This document shows, piece by piece, positions 23,218-34,945 of a stretch of 64,000 bases of DNA. The DNA comes from Cristatella mucedo. Lineage: Eukaryota; Bryozoa; Phylactolaemata; Cristatellidae. The translations under genes were made by a program, and so were the position numbers. The stretch covers positions 362,501-426,500 of the forward strand of contig WPIO01000160.1 in NCBI GenBank assembly GCA_009760855.2. The letters are read 5' to 3'. Position 1 is the first letter of the stretch, and the number at the start of each line of letters is the position of its first letter. Below the pieces are notes generated by a model that saw only the letters and a list, made by a program, of their open reading frames with translations, was not told the DNA's origin and made no database searches.

Positions 23218-24175
23218 ATTGCTAAGAGCTGTGGTAACATCTCTTGTTTAGGCTCCGCTGCCACTACACAAATGCAGCTCTCAAGTAAGATGTGGGATGC
23301 GCTGACTGGACGCGGTTGCCACTTGAGAGGACCAGTGTGCCGGTTATCGATAACCCGAGGTGGTTTATTTATATTAACCGGAAATAAGCAGCCGATGACA
23401 CATGAACACGCTTGCGGAAGCCAGCACGCTTACAGAAGTAAACTGGAAGGCCATTCTCACTGGCGAACTCTCTCAGCGGTAAGCGGCAGCGTCGCTATCA
23501 CTTCGTCTGCATTTCTCATTGCGGTGCCCGGTCGAGTCCTTCAGACCTCCTTGAGCTCCATCTCATTAGCGTGTCGTCAACTAAAACGAACAAATTGGCA
23601 ACTAACACGCTGCACACGTCGCACGATAACCGCCGTCCTGTGGCTGGTCGTTTTGCCAGACATCTCGCGAGATCTCGCGCACTACCGGCCAATCCAATCA
23701 CGGAATCAATCGGACGTTTCACCGGTTTTCGCCAGGACGTGCGCGCACGCTGGCGAGCGATCTCTCGTGCCGGCAATAACTGTTCAGGGACCGCAGCTGG
23801 TGAAACGTGTCGTGCGAGTGGATCGCTGCGGCTAGCGGAAAGACGGCGCCCGAACAAAGGTGTCAAGCAGAACAATGGCGCAGCAACGCCGGCTGTTACA
23901 CGTGACGGCTTGCATGCACGCTGGCACACCCGGAAACATTTTGGCCGACTCTCACAGCCGACGACTCCTTATCGAATGCTCGAGTCGCCGGAGTCCAACG
24001 CAAGCGCAAAGAGGAGTTCAAAAAAAAGGCCGAGACCACCACGTCTACCTCCCACAAAAAAAGAGTTCCGTAGCATGTGGATTGCACCGACGATCGCGCG
24101 AATTACTCAAATTCGCAGGCGCCGAAGCTTCAATCGACTGACCTCGGCGTCTGCGTCGACCACATTGCCTCGAGA
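23218..24175. other. Probable 3' flank or 3' UTR of the 24-kb minus gene
   Basis: The minus strand reaches AATAAA only near 23370 (TTTATT on plus), about 800 bp past the stop. Long plus frames (23272-23835 and 23571-24326) lack domains. CACGTGAC lies at 23899-23906. Confidence 0.35.
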
Positions 24176-24408
24176 CTACTCCTCCTTTCTTTGTAATTCC
24201 GGCACGTCCTCTTCCTCGTCCTCGTCGGTGTCCGTGGAATCCTCGGCGTCGGCATCTCCGTCCGTCTCGTCGCGCATGTACGCCTCAAAGTCGTCAGTCT
24301 CGTCATCGCTCATGCTCGCCGCCTGATTGGCTTGCTCCTCGAGCAACATCAGCAGCCGCTCTAGCCGGTGCCAAGCCGACAGCTGATAAATGCACACGCA
24401 AAATCCCA
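24176..24408 (-). CDS. Terminal exon of an unrecognised acidic-tailed protein
   Basis: It starts after a good acceptor (TTCTCTTGCAG ends at 24409). The first two bases complete the GTG codon begun by the upstream exon's phase-1 donor, so the frame is kept. It encodes a short hydrophobic stretch (GFCVCIYQ), an amphipathic Leu-rich helix (LERLLMLLEEQ), then an acidic Ser/Asp/Glu tail ending PELQRKEE at a TAG. Acidic tails of this kind occur in many nuclear or chaperone-like proteins; I do not recognise this one. A second acceptor at 24383 would remove nine codons but is out of phase with the upstream donor. Confidence 0.6.
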
Positions 24409-24735
24409 CTGCAAGAGAAGCCCGGATGAACGCGACGACACGTGACCAGCTCCTCTCGTCAGAAATCTGGCGGGAACCGGGCCCGGCCCTGCCGGCTGGC
24501 CGGCCAGCGGCCAGCGGCCACAGCCCGCATGGCCGGCGGCCGCAAGGGGACGTGCGGCCGACCTGACCTACCTGCAGGCACGTCGTCGCGACGCGGCGAG
24601 CGAGCGAGAATTCACACGACAAACGCCACTGCCGCGTCAGCGTTTCGCCGCCGCCGCCGCCGCTCTCGAGAGTCGAGGCACGACGACGGCGCTCGAAAGA
24701 CGCTCGCCTTCGTGCTGCGGGCGCGCGCCGCTCAC

Positions 24736-25321
24736 CTCTTCTTTGCCATGCGGCTGCGGCCGCGGCCGCCAGTGTCGCTTCTCGGCGTGCTGCCATACTT
24801 CCGGCCCGGCTCTCACGGCCGCCCGAGCCAGCGCCACTCGATCCACTGCCGCTGGCGCCCGACGACGAGCCGGCAGCCGGGCTTTCGGTCGTCACACGCG
24901 GCGGGTCGCTCCATCTCCCCCAGAAATCCGGTGGCGTCGCTGTGCGCGGGCGGCCACGGCGGCGGTGCAGTTGCTCGAAGAACTCATGGTTGGGCCTCCA
25001 CGAACGGCGCGCCTCCATCTCCTCCTCGAGCTCATCGTTGCGGCGAGGCACGTAGCGGTCGCCAAACAGCGATCGAGCCTGCCCGAGCAGCAGTCGCGGC
25101 ATGCGCTGCGGCGGCGGCGGCGGCGATGGCGGGGACGGCGGGGACGGCGGGGACGGCGGCTCGACCAGCTCGCGCGCGCCCGCTCTCAGCTCCGGAAGCA
25201 ACTCGTTCTGCAGGCCATCGTGCGCCAGGAGCACGCGGGAGAGACGCAGCCTCGCCGGCTCCTCCGGACGCGTTCGGGCGGCGCCATGCAGCGGCTCAGC
25301 GGGAAACATTCCGTCGGGAAT
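24736..25321 (-). CDS. Internal exon of the same unrecognised gene
   Basis: It begins after CTGCAG (AG at 25323-25322) and ends at AAGAG|GTGAG (24736/24735), a strong donor in phase 1. It encodes about 195 codons: IPDGMFPAEPLHG, a Leu/Arg-rich helix (RLRLSRVLLAHDGL), a Ser-Pro-Pro run from a 9-bp repeat (about 25127-25155), a charged helix (RNDELEEEMEARRSW), NHEFFEQLHRRRGR, PPDFWGRW, then a Ser/Gly-rich linker and Ala tract. The frame looks far more protein-like than the overlapping plus frame (24743-25342). The intron to the next exon is 327 bp. No known domain is recognised. Upstream exons are not found; they may lie in the island at 25.4-27.5 kb. Confidence 0.6.
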
Positions 25322-25510
25322 CTGCAGTCAAAGCAGCGGTAGCGGCGGCGGATTTCGCGCAACGTGCGGGTGAGCTCGCTCTAGCGCGCGCGGCTGAAGC
25401 CCGGGCGCGGACGCAGGCAGCATACCTGCACTCTCGGCCGACTCACGGGAGCGGAGAGGTGACCGCAAGGCGGCAAGAACGGCAAGAGGAGGCCGCTTGG
25501 GCCGTGCGCG

Positions 25511-25580
25511 ACCACGTGACCGTTGCGTATGGAAGAATCGCGCGTTCCGATTGGCTGGCCTTCGATCGCCTGACCAATGG
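25511..25580 (-). promoter_or_regulatory. CACGTGAC plus paired CCAAT boxes
   Basis: CACGTGAC at 25513-25520, ATTGG at 25550-25554 and CCAAT at 25574-25578 sit about 190-260 bp upstream of the 25321 exon on the minus strand. The same combination occurs at 12414-12448. It could be the promoter of the 24-25 kb gene, or of a divergent transcript. Confidence 0.4.
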
Positions 25581-25581
25581 C

Positions 25582-27560
25582 TGCTCGCGTCGGTTCGCTG
25601 CCGGAGACCACGCCGCCAGCCTCTTGACTGGGGTTTACGCCGGCGACGGCGGCGGCGGCGAGGACGGGTCGGAGCCGTACCCAGGCCTTTGATTCAGCCT
25701 TACGCCGCCGCCGCCGCCGCCGCTGCCGCCGCCGCCGCCGCTCGTTCATTATAATGGCTACCCGGCGAGACATCCACAATAGAGCTCAGATCTACCCCTA
25801 CCATGACGTCTTGTGGCAGCCGGTGCCGCCGCCCCGGAGCGATGCACCACTCCCGCTCTGTCTCTGCTTGCTGCCAGCGGTCGGCTTGGTCGCCTCGCCC
25901 GACTGCGGAAGCGCCCGCGAGCCGCGCGCAAGCCTCCGCTGCGAGAACTGCGGCGGCGCAAAATATTCTGCACAAAGAGTGGCTACAAAACGAGGCTGCC
26001 TTGTAGTCGAAGAAAAAAGAGCGGATCCCCGACCCAGCAGCTGCACCGGCGGACGCCGAGTTGTTCACTTCACCAGATGGCCCAGGTCCCGATCAATTAA
26101 CCCCAACTTACCACTACCACCCCCTCCCTCCCTACCGCGGCCGCCATCAGCTTCCCGCCGTACCATCTGCCTTTGCTCGCCCGCGACGAACTCGGGCGCG
26201 CGCGCACGCGCACGAAAGCCGCGCCTTCGTCTCCGCTCGAGCCGTTCGTGTTGGCGTTTCTGGCTCGCTCGTTTCTGGCTCGCTTTGGCTCGCTCCGCTT
26301 CGCGTTGGCTCGTCCGCTCGCGCGTCGCTCCGCTCGTCGTGCGCGCTCGCGTCGCCGGCGCGGCGACTGGGCGGCGTCGTCCTCGAGCGACAAGTAGACG
26401 GCTTCGCGGCGCCATCACCATTCCCTAAAGCTCGAGTCGATCGACCGCCGGCTGGCGGCGACGATTCGCGGCGCCACCCTATCCGGCTTGGCTGCAACGG
26501 TGCCGAAAATAGACGCACTTATCAGAGCTACTTGGGCGTGACGCCGACGTTCGGCTCGCGGTCCTCGGGCGGTCGCCGGCGCCAGTGCCCCACGCAACGC
26601 TGCCCGCCAACAAAGGCTCCCGCTGAGCTCTCAGCCCACCCCCGCCGAGCCGTCTGCTCTGCCTCGAATAGCAAATGCTGCTGCTGCTGTTGCCGCCGCC
26701 GCCGCCGAAGCCTCGCGTCCCGTTGCAGTCTGAACGAGAACGGCCGGGCGCAGCGAGCGATGCTAGTAGCGGCGTAGTCGCGGTCGCCAATAAATTCTGA
26801 CCGGACAGCTGTAGGAGGGCGAGCTGCTCAACGGAGCCAACTTTCCTAAGCTGCACCGACGAGACCCGGTAACGTCACCCGGTAAACTGATTTCCGTCGT
26901 TGATGCTCCGCCCTCGACCGAAACCACGTCGACCGCTCGCAGCTAAAGGATCAGGGTCGCCCAAGGTCGCCCCTTTTATCGAGGGGCGCCAAACGAGCCG
27001 CCAGCGGGAGGCGGTAGCGTTTCGGATTTGGTTTGGCGCGCTGCGACTCTCGGGGGGGGGGAGCAGGACGCCAAAAGCTCCGCGTCGCAGCGCGGCGCTG
27101 CTCGCGCGTCCGGTGAGTCGGCAGCGCTCGTTAGGTTGACCGGAATAAAACAACGCGCAGTACGACAGTAGGTACGGCAGCGGGACATGAAGGACTCAGC
27201 CACGCCTGCACCGCTAAAGCGATGGCTCAGCGAGCGGACGCAGGCGTGCGAGAGCGAGGCTCTAGCGGCGAGGCTCTCGTCCGTGCCGCGCTCACTACCG
27301 AGCGTCGAGCTAGCGTTCTTCGCATGTGCGGCCGCGGCGGCGGCCGGTAGTAATTGATGCCACACCAGCCCAGCTCCCCTCGTTGACCGAATTCCGACGT
27401 CGACCGGGCCAAAATGGAACTTCGCAATAGGTGACGTCAGAGCCCCGCAAACCCCATCTCCATGTTCGTTCGGTCGACCGGGGTCGTTCGTTTTGCCTCC
27501 GGCGACGGGTTCCGTCGCCAGCGCAGCCTTCGCCGCCGCTGCCGAGGTCATTCTGATGTT
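25582..27560. other. Large CpG island, exons not resolved
   Basis: Continuously GC-rich, with a CCG run at 25700-25742, a 15-bp direct repeat of GTTTCTGGCTCGCTC near 26258-26290, and a CTG/CCG run near 26675-26710. Many overlapping open frames on both strands; none has a domain or matched splice sites. Likely 5' exons and promoters. Confidence 0.45.
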
Positions 27561-28871
27561 GATCTATATATTGTCTTAACTCACATCCAGCTAAAAGAGC
27601 ACCACAGAAAGTCACACCTGCTTTAAATTCGCGAGAACGTTGCAGTTCTCAACTTATAAGATAACAGCAACAATGCTATTCCGTTTACATAGCACCCTCT
27701 AAATCGTCATTCACCTAAGCGAGCGGAAGCGCATGGGCGTTTGGTCACGTGACACTTGGCGTAGCGCGCCCGAGCTATTGCGTCAGAAGCGGCATGCGGC
27801 CTCAGGCGCTACTCTAAGGCTAGGGACGCTGAGCTATCTGATGATTGGCTGATTGGCGGTGCTCCCAGTGAGGCAGTGTATATTGAGCGCTGACGACTGT
27901 GCTGCTGAGCTGAGAGCTTGTAGCCACTTGGATTCACTGGTCGACGTTTACTGTCTCCGAAGCTCCGAGTCCTGTGTGGGCGCAGGCAGCAGCCAGTTTG
28001 CGACGAGATGTCCAGTTGGACTGGGGGTTTAAGCAGCCACAATTCGTTTTCAATCCAGTGTGTTTTAAGCCCTGGACGTATGAGTCGAACGAACTAGTGG
28101 GCCGATAAAGACAAGGTTGACTGGCAAATCAGCTCTGCTCAGTCGTTGCTTGCATCGACCGCATGAAAACTATCACGTTAGCTATCGCAGTGTGGTTTGT
28201 TTCGCATGAGGTTTCGTCAGGTCAGCCCAGCGAGTGGCCAGCACCATCGTCTCTGGTAGATGAAGTTAGCCATGATATGAGTTTGTCACGTATTGATCGT
28301 CCGATTATCATCACGTTTGAATCGTGACTCGTTTCTTTCTCATCGCCTGCTTAAGATTTCAATGCTACTGAGTTACTGTTCATAATCCTAATGTAGAATC
28401 AGATTCGTCATCTATCTGGCAGTTCCCATAGTTTTGTGCAACATGATAATCAAGGGTAGAACATTTATTACTGAGAAACTAATTAACTCAGCTATCAAAC
28501 TGCTGCGGCCAACAGGAGAGCTGCCGTGTCTCGGCTTAACGGAGCTTAACATCTTTAGTTTCCCTTGCTGAGCTGTCCTGCAGCTATTATTTTAGTTCGA
28601 CAAGGACGTGGCCCTGTCTAAAGCGTCCCCTCTCCTGTGCTAGTTGGCTAGTTTTGTCGAGGGCAGGTGGCTTCTTCCCAGCATAGCCGGTGTCTGTCGA
28701 GGTTGTGACTAGGCATGAGCACTCGGTGGAACTCATACAAGGTACTACAGCTATTGGCACCTTGCAATGGTATTCAAAGAGGCGATTTAGCTCGTCAGCC
28801 TGACGTTGACGGTAAGTGGGTCAGAAGAATGCATGTGCATAGCCCTTGAGGTACTCCTAGACGGCTCTAGT
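27561..28871. other. No gene seen
   Basis: Island edge grading to mixed composition. It includes the CACGTG palindrome described separately; a 77-codon minus frame at 27809-28042 has no support. Confidence 0.45.
27744..27753. promoter_or_regulatory. GTCACGTGAC palindrome
   Basis: Second perfect copy of the 10-bp E-box palindrome also seen at 12414-12423, on the edge of a CpG island. Confidence 0.45.
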
Positions 28872-28990
28872 GTTGGCTACCGAATGCGTACCGAAAGCCG
28901 CTTAGGCTGTGAGTGCGCTATACAAAACTCTCCTGCGTAACACCCACGTGGTCTTTCTGACTTTGTGGAGTAACAGACGGAGATACAGCA
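28872..28990 (+). mobile_element. LINE-A 3'-terminal fragment
   Basis: Near-identical to the 3' end of the copy at 35690-36285 (GGCTACCGAATGCGTACCGA onward, through the stop and the GACGGAGATACA terminus). A severely 5'-truncated insertion; high identity suggests it is young. Confidence 0.92.
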
Positions 28991-31134
28991 ACCGCAGAAG
29001 CTGAAGCAACAGCTGCAGTGCATCTGTGCAGTGGTGGAACTGACGAAGAGGTGACCGTGCATGCACTTTTAAGTTGAATCCTTGGTTGGTCCGAAAGAGC
29101 GTTCGCTTCGAAACGCCATGGCTTTAAAGACCCTGCCAAGGGCACGCTCTACTTACGAGCATCGCCGTGAAGTGTTGGATGTAAGACGTCTGCTCAGGCA
29201 TCTGAAGTGTAAAAATGCCAGCGCTTGTGTATCCGAAGACCCCGCCCCCCTCCTCACCGAGGCATCGAGTTAATCGCACCACGCCCTCTCCTGACTGAGC
29301 CGACGGAATGGCCGAGCGAAGCTAGCCCAGTATGTATTGCACCACTGCCCATTGGCTGGTCACTGCCGCCAATGCAGTGGTGCAGAGAGGCGCTCAGTCT
29401 ATCACCAGTGACGAAACGTTGGCACGACGTATACCTGATTTAATGAGTGACTCGGGATCAGTGCTCGCCTGCTACAGCAACGATTGAAGCATCGGCTGCG
29501 GGTTCCGGTTGCGTGCAGTAATGCAGCTGACACGCCTCTTGTGACATGTGCTTGGCCGAAAGAACGAGGCTCTTTCCGTGACAAGCGGTGAGGCCAGCTC
29601 GAGATTCGGAACTTCGTGGTTGCCTATTCAACCTGACAGCTCAGCGTTTACCGGCAGCAGAGTGATTGAGTCGGCATTCATTTAACATTTTTCAAATTTC
29701 AGTTTCAGCTCTCGACTGAGGCAAGAGGCTGATTTGAGCTACAGCGGCATTAAGGTTACTAAAATAACGCATGGTCTGAGAATCCGTTTTCCGACTGGCC
29801 TGGGCTGGGAGGCTAGGTATGCCCGGCCGGACTTGGGAGCGGCACCGGCACTTTGGTTGCGGCCTCTTTCATTTTCAGCAGCTTCATCTGCAGCCAAATC
29901 TTGTGCCTGCCAAAGCCAGCCAGCCAGCCACAAAGCCAGCCAGCCAGCCTGCCAGCCAGCTGCAATCGGAGCCCATCTGGGGAATAGATAAAGCCGGAGG
30001 TCGCAGTGACTCATAGCTACTTCCACGGCTCGGCTAGTAGATGACCTGGGGTGCCTTGCGAGCCGTTGCTGAGTGGCAGGCCTATTACTTACTAAGAATA
30101 GCTGTTAAGAGTGGCTGGTTCCTCCCAAACAGCATAATTGCTACCTCGGTAGGATTACAGCCGAACGACTCCTAGCATGCAAATCAGCATATCGAGCCGC
30201 GGGTGGCAGCAACTCCTTTGTTGGCTAGCCACCTAGCTGCCTTTACAGCAGCAGCGTAGAGCCAGGCGTGCATGAGCGTACGGCAATAACCAGAGTTATT
30301 TGCTTATTTGTGAGCGTTTTATTGCCGAGACGCAGAGAACGGCAGAAAACAGATTTCTACTATTTCTGAGCAATTGGTTGCTGGAGCAGATAACGGCTGG
30401 CTTGGAAGCCCAGACGAACAGTGTGCCGGGACCTGTCTGTCCATGAGGGTGCTAGGCGTGTCTTTGCACGTAACAAAGGCATCTCTGAGTTCTGTATTAG
30501 ATTGCCAACGGAATGGTCCACGCTAAGCAAGATGTGCTCCAATGTTCTTGATCTACGTAGGGAACTCTTATCATTTTGAAAAGCTAACTAGCTTCAGTCC
30601 AGAGTGGATCGCCTCTTTCTAAACGCAGCGTAATGGCACGTCATAGCAAGCTGTTCAAGGTCTCCAGATCTGGTGATATTGCGAGATGCATTGCAGTTGT
30701 GGTGCCAGAGTTGATGCCCTAGAATATGCTGTATTCCTTCCAGAACGTGATGATTACTAAGCCAAGAAAACTTAAGCAACTTCTGCCTAGTATCCCCTCT
30801 ACATTTCCTATCAAAGACACGTGAACGAGTCGTGCCAGACCAGCTAAACTCTTGTATTGAAACGTCAACCTGGCTATAAGGTTCCAGTCTGGTTTTAGAC
30901 CTAATCACTCCACAGAGTCAGCGTTTCTTTGGATGTACGACAACCTTCTAAGGATTACTGACGTAGGTGTATCTGTATATTGTATTTGTGCTTGATTTGC
31001 TTGATCTTTCAGCAGCTTTTGGTACAATTTTGGTACAATACATTTAGGTACAATTTGGTAGAAAGTAAAGACGTGAATAAACAAGATATAATGTAATGTA
31101 CTCTTATGTATCTCCTGCTGTAACTCCACGAAGT
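28991..31134. other. No gene seen; minor simple repeats
   Basis: A (CAGC)n-type repeat lies at about 29916-29962. A plus-strand stretch at 30440-30720 resembles a decayed LINE C-terminus (KGISEFCIRLPTEWS) but is too weak to classify. No supported exon. Confidence 0.4.
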
Positions 31135-31412
31135 CATTAAGACCATGTGGGGGTTACGCAGGAGAGTCTTGTGTAGCCCACTTACAGCCTAAGTGACTTT
31201 CGGTTCACATTCGTAGCCAACAGACTTTGTCTGATGCAACAAAGAGCAAGTAGGAAGCATAGCAGAGTGAGGAGAGCAGTTGAGGTTGTGAGTAGCACGG
31301 AAGTAGCAGCTCAGGACTGCTGGAAAAGATGAGCCACAGTTGGCAGCAGGAGAGTAGTTGTCGTTGCGTAAGAATTGTGGAAGCAAGTTCCACACTCTAG
31401 GACCTGCAAGAT
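31135..31412 (-). mobile_element. LINE-A 3' end
   Basis: The minus strand encodes NLLPQFLRNDNYSPAANCGS and the C-terminal residues of LINE-A. 5'-truncated and diverged. Confidence 0.9.
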
Positions 31413-31554
31413 CATCCTAAGAACCAAAGAAATATAGTGAACTTCAAAACTGTGTGCTTGGTCGGGTTCTTTTCACGGTTTATACTCTCCCTTTTCCCAA
31501 TTTAATTGCCAAGCACAGTCTAGGATCTCCCTTATATGTGGATCACACACTGCC

Positions 31555-32130
31555 ATATCACACCACTTCTCGCCGACCTGCACTGGCTTCCAGTCAAGCA
31601 CGGATTGATATAAGGTTTTGTCGCTCACTTTTATGTCACTTCATTCTTTAGCTCCAACCTATCCCTCAGATCTACTCCCCACCAGGCCAAGCATCGTCCT
31701 ACCTGCTTTTCGGAATCCAACAGTCTAACAATACCTCGTACAAACCTCAAATCCTTTGGAGACCGTGGATTTAGTCGTATGCTCCCAGAGCCTAGAACTC
31801 CCTCCCGACTTGCGTCAGAACATCCCCTGACTTGACCGCATTTAAAAAGCACTTAAAAACACGCCTATTTAAGACAGCATTCAGTGGGTCCCTGTGATTC
31901 ATCCTTGATGTGCTTGTGCGTGCTGACACTGTGCATGCCGCCACTAACCACATTTGCATGCCGACCCTGTGCATGCCAACCCTAACCATGTTATTCATGT
32001 TGTTTGTTTATCAAGTATAATACTACTCACCATGCAATTGCATTTTTCTCTGCAGCAACTGCAAAGCGCCTAAAAAGAGAATGAGTTCTCTGAAGGCACT
32101 TTATTAAGTGCCTAATAATAATAATAATAA
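31555..32130 (+). mobile_element. LINE-B 3' end with (TAA)n tail
   Basis: Encodes HITPLLADLHWLPVK and HQAKHRPT-like segments with frame breaks, then the non-coding LINE-B tail (AAGCGCC ... GGCACTTTATTAAGTGCC) and a TAA microsatellite. Confidence 0.88.
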
Positions 32131-32164
32131 CAATGCACTGGATTTGAAAATATTTATTATTTTT

Positions 32165-32440
32165 AATATTATTATAGATGTACCGTTGCACTGATCCCTC
32201 CCAGCTATCCAGCACGTCGAATTTTCTCAATTCCCTGGCAGCATGCATTGATGACTTCCGCACATATGCGGTGGCCAACTTTTCTAAATTAAGCGATTAT
32301 AAAACTAAATTGCTAATAATTGGCAAACCAAGTCTGATTCAGGAATTGAAGATGCTGAAGCTCAAAATCGCCTCTGCCAGCATATCTCCTGCTCAACCTG
32401 CACGAAATGCATGTGATCTGAAAACTGTCAGGTGATTCCT
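32165..32440 (+). mobile_element. LINE-B reverse-transcriptase fragment
   Basis: Encodes DPSQLSSTSNFLNSLAACID and KTKLLIIGKPSLIQELK, the segment just after the catalytic YADD region in this family. It lies 3' of the 31555-32130 fragment, the reverse of element order, so it is a separate insertion or a rearrangement. Confidence 0.82.
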
Positions 32441-32665
32441 TTCTCGCAAAAAGTTTATAATTCAAATAAAGATTCAAATCGAATGAGTTTCGAACAAAGG
32501 GCTTTTTCAAGAGCATTCAGGGCGAGGCCACATCGTTGCACCTGCAAGCGATCTTCCGTTCTGGTACGATTACAGCTGCAGCATCCAAATTATTGGCCGG
32601 TTTCGTTATTGATTCACTAACTACTGTGGTAGCGGCCATTGTTGCTATTGATTGTGCTGCTACAG

Positions 32666-32893
32666 ATCGAAGGCGTGCCAGTTAATGTCATAATGGAAGC
32701 TCAGCCATTCCGACCACAGCAGTATCTCAATTGCGACGTTCAATACAAGCTCGTTGGTTTGCCACTAACCAGCATGATCGAGTGGTTATTGAAAGAAAAA
32801 TCTCAAAATAGTGGTAGCATCAAAGTCTTAGCCTCTCTTGGTGGTCAAAATATTAGAGGAAATGTAACAATCGATTTAGGACACGCACCGTAG
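32666..32893 (+). CDS. Weak exon candidate, Ig-like spacing
   Basis: It follows a fair acceptor (TTGTGCTGCTACAG) and reads IEGVPVNVIME, then LNCDVQYKLVGLP and IEWLLKEKSQ before a TAG. The C-x(7)-G-x-P-x(4)-I-x-W spacing loosely recalls an Ig strand B-C region, but no second Cys follows and no donor pairs well. It may be chance. Confidence 0.18.
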   Translation: MEGVPVNVIMEAQPFRPQQYLNCDVQYKLVGLPLTSMIEWLLKEKSQNSGSIKVLASLGGQNIRGNVTIDLGHAP

Positions 32894-33574
32894 TGTTTTA
32901 TGCAGTCACTGTGAAAGCCACACAAAATTATTTCTTACTTCATATTAGGTCGACAAAACCTGAAATACTAAATGTGTGCGAACTTTTTAGAACGTCCAAA
33001 TTGATTTCTGAAGAATAAGGATAGTGCATTTGCATGTTGCCTTAAGACAAATAACTTTGTTAATGGAGACTGAGCTCAGGCCAAACAGTCCGAATGCCAA
33101 CTAATTCGAGGCACATGACACTGGTCTCAGCTTCATTTAAATATTGATGCCTGCTTCTGAATTCGTGACACTATGTGGCTACCTAGACTGACAAGCACCC
33201 TAGTGTGCATTTTGACGTGAAGACTCGATATATGAATCCAAAAAAAATGCAGTTGTTGACCTGCGATTATGGTTGTTGCCAACTTGCATGATCAAGTCGA
33301 TATGGCTTCAAACTGGTGTATCAACATCTTTGAGAAGCTTGCGTCGGCTCTGTCGTCAGATCAGTGCAATCTGGTGAGTCCCGAAGTGTCCAAGTGTCTG
33401 AGATAGTTCATCCCCCAGTGTGATCCCTGAAAAACTGTCTCGGCCGACTAAAACTGCGGATTTTTCCAATGCCAAGGCAACGCCTTAGCCACGTTTGGTG
33501 CACTCTCACGAGGTAGCTAAAAACTCTACCTCACGCTGGCAAGAATTATAGGTCAGTGTATAAATTGACTGGCA
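32894..33574. other. No gene seen
   Basis: AT-moderate sequence without open frames or recognised repeats. Confidence 0.5.
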
Positions 33575-33735
33575 AGTTGAGTAGCGTGAGCCGTGATGGC
33601 CCACTAAGTAAGACGGTTGCTTATCACGACTTCGGTCCACAGGTCGTAGGTTTGAAACCTGCAGTGGGCGACTCTTTATTGCAGTTGCAAGTGGTGGTGA
33701 CAGCCGTACAGCTTCATCGGTCAGTATACACAAGT
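33575..33735 (+). repeat. tRNA-derived SINE, family 1, copy 1
   Basis: Matches 49145-49290 across the tRNA-like head and the body (TTTATTGCAGTTGCAAGTGG, GGTGACAGCCGTA). B-box-like GGTTTGAAACC at 33649-33659; A-box region TGGCCCACTAAGTAAG starts at 33597. Confidence 0.85.
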
Positions 33736-34844
33736 AGCTAATATTTTTGTTTAGAGTGGCAAGGTGGCAGCACACGGATGCGGCAGATTCAACAGGAGAG
33801 AAGAGATAGGCTGCGAACTCAAAATTAATTGCGGGAGCAAATTTGAAAGTCTGACAAGGGCAGTTGAATGCATTTGCGCTGAGACTGGTTTTCAAGTCCA
33901 AGGAAGATGGCAGCAGAGGGTCGGAGTGTAGAAAATGGCAGAGACTAGCACTGCTACTCAGCCGTGCATGAAAGACTCATTACATGGAGAACATTGTGAA
34001 CGTAGAGTTAGCGGGTCCTTAATCTTGCATCCGTTGATCAGCTGGGAGCTTCGCATTTTAATTTCCGTGTGTAATCAATCGAGCTTGGTGAAAGAGAAAA
34101 TAAAGAGCCTCGTCCTTTTGAAGGTATATCTAGGCTGGTAAATTATGGGATGCTAGCATTAGATAGCACATATTTGCAACTTTAAACATGTTTCTTGATT
34201 ATCTTATTATTGTTTACCTAGGTTAGCCATAGGAAAGTGCAGGAGCAGCTCTTAAGTAGCGTTTCTCAAGGCCAAGCAAAACTTGCATTAATACCTGCCG
34301 GTGTGAGATTGTAATTCAATTAAAACTGCAACCAAACGCTTACGTTAAATATCTTATAAATTAATGGTGAATTCTGAGATTTTACAGTGGCTCTTGCTGT
34401 TGGCATCTACCGTGCCAAATCAAGACGTCATCGTGAAGTTCGGAAAATTTTAATTTAAGAAATCCTTGACCTTGACACCTTATCGGGAGCTATTTTTATC
34501 GCAAATAGTTGTTGCTGTCCTGGCCGCTCTGACGAATACATGTTGTAATGCTAAACCAGAAATGTCCAGAATTGATTTATTTCACTATTGAGGCGCAGAA
34601 GCATGCTGCCAACAGCACTTCAACTAAAGTAAGAGGTAAGTGCAGCTTGCAGGTTGCATATGTTCAGCTCTCTTGAAATTAAGCTTAATGTAAAAATACT
34701 ATTCAGTTAAAATTTTTAAAAATGTGCGCTGAAAAGGAAAGCTTGGTAATCATGATGCACGAATCGCCGGTGGATTTTATTTTCAAGAAATAGGACTTTG
34801 TTTGTATCTGTATTTATCTCGCTTAAAAAGTGATGTCGTGCCAC
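33736..34844. other. No gene seen
   Basis: Short open frames only (for example 33935-34141 plus). No repeats recognised. Confidence 0.45.
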
Positions 34845-34945
34845 ACTGTTTTGGCTCAGTGATGTTAAACGTACTAGCCTAGACAAAGGTCGAAGTAAAT
34901 TTATTTGATGGGTCGAGGTCGTGAGCTCGAGCCCCTTGGCATAAG
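34845..34945 (+). repeat. tRNA-like SINE remnant
   Basis: A-box-like TGGCTCAGTGATG at 34852-34864 and B-box-like GAGCTCGAGCCCC at 34923-34935; the spacing fits a tRNA with a long variable region or an insertion. The body does not match SINE family 1. Confidence 0.5.

Noticed and set aside
30440-30908. LINE C-terminus on plus or a 104-codon gene on minus
   Set aside because: Only a faint RT-C-terminal resemblance on plus and none on minus; too weak to classify.
32639-32893. Signal peptide plus Ig-like domain reading from the upstream ATG
   Set aside because: The hydrophobic start (MLLLIVLLQ) overlaps what looks like a pyrimidine tract and acceptor, and the second Ig cysteine is absent. Only a low-confidence exon candidate is kept.
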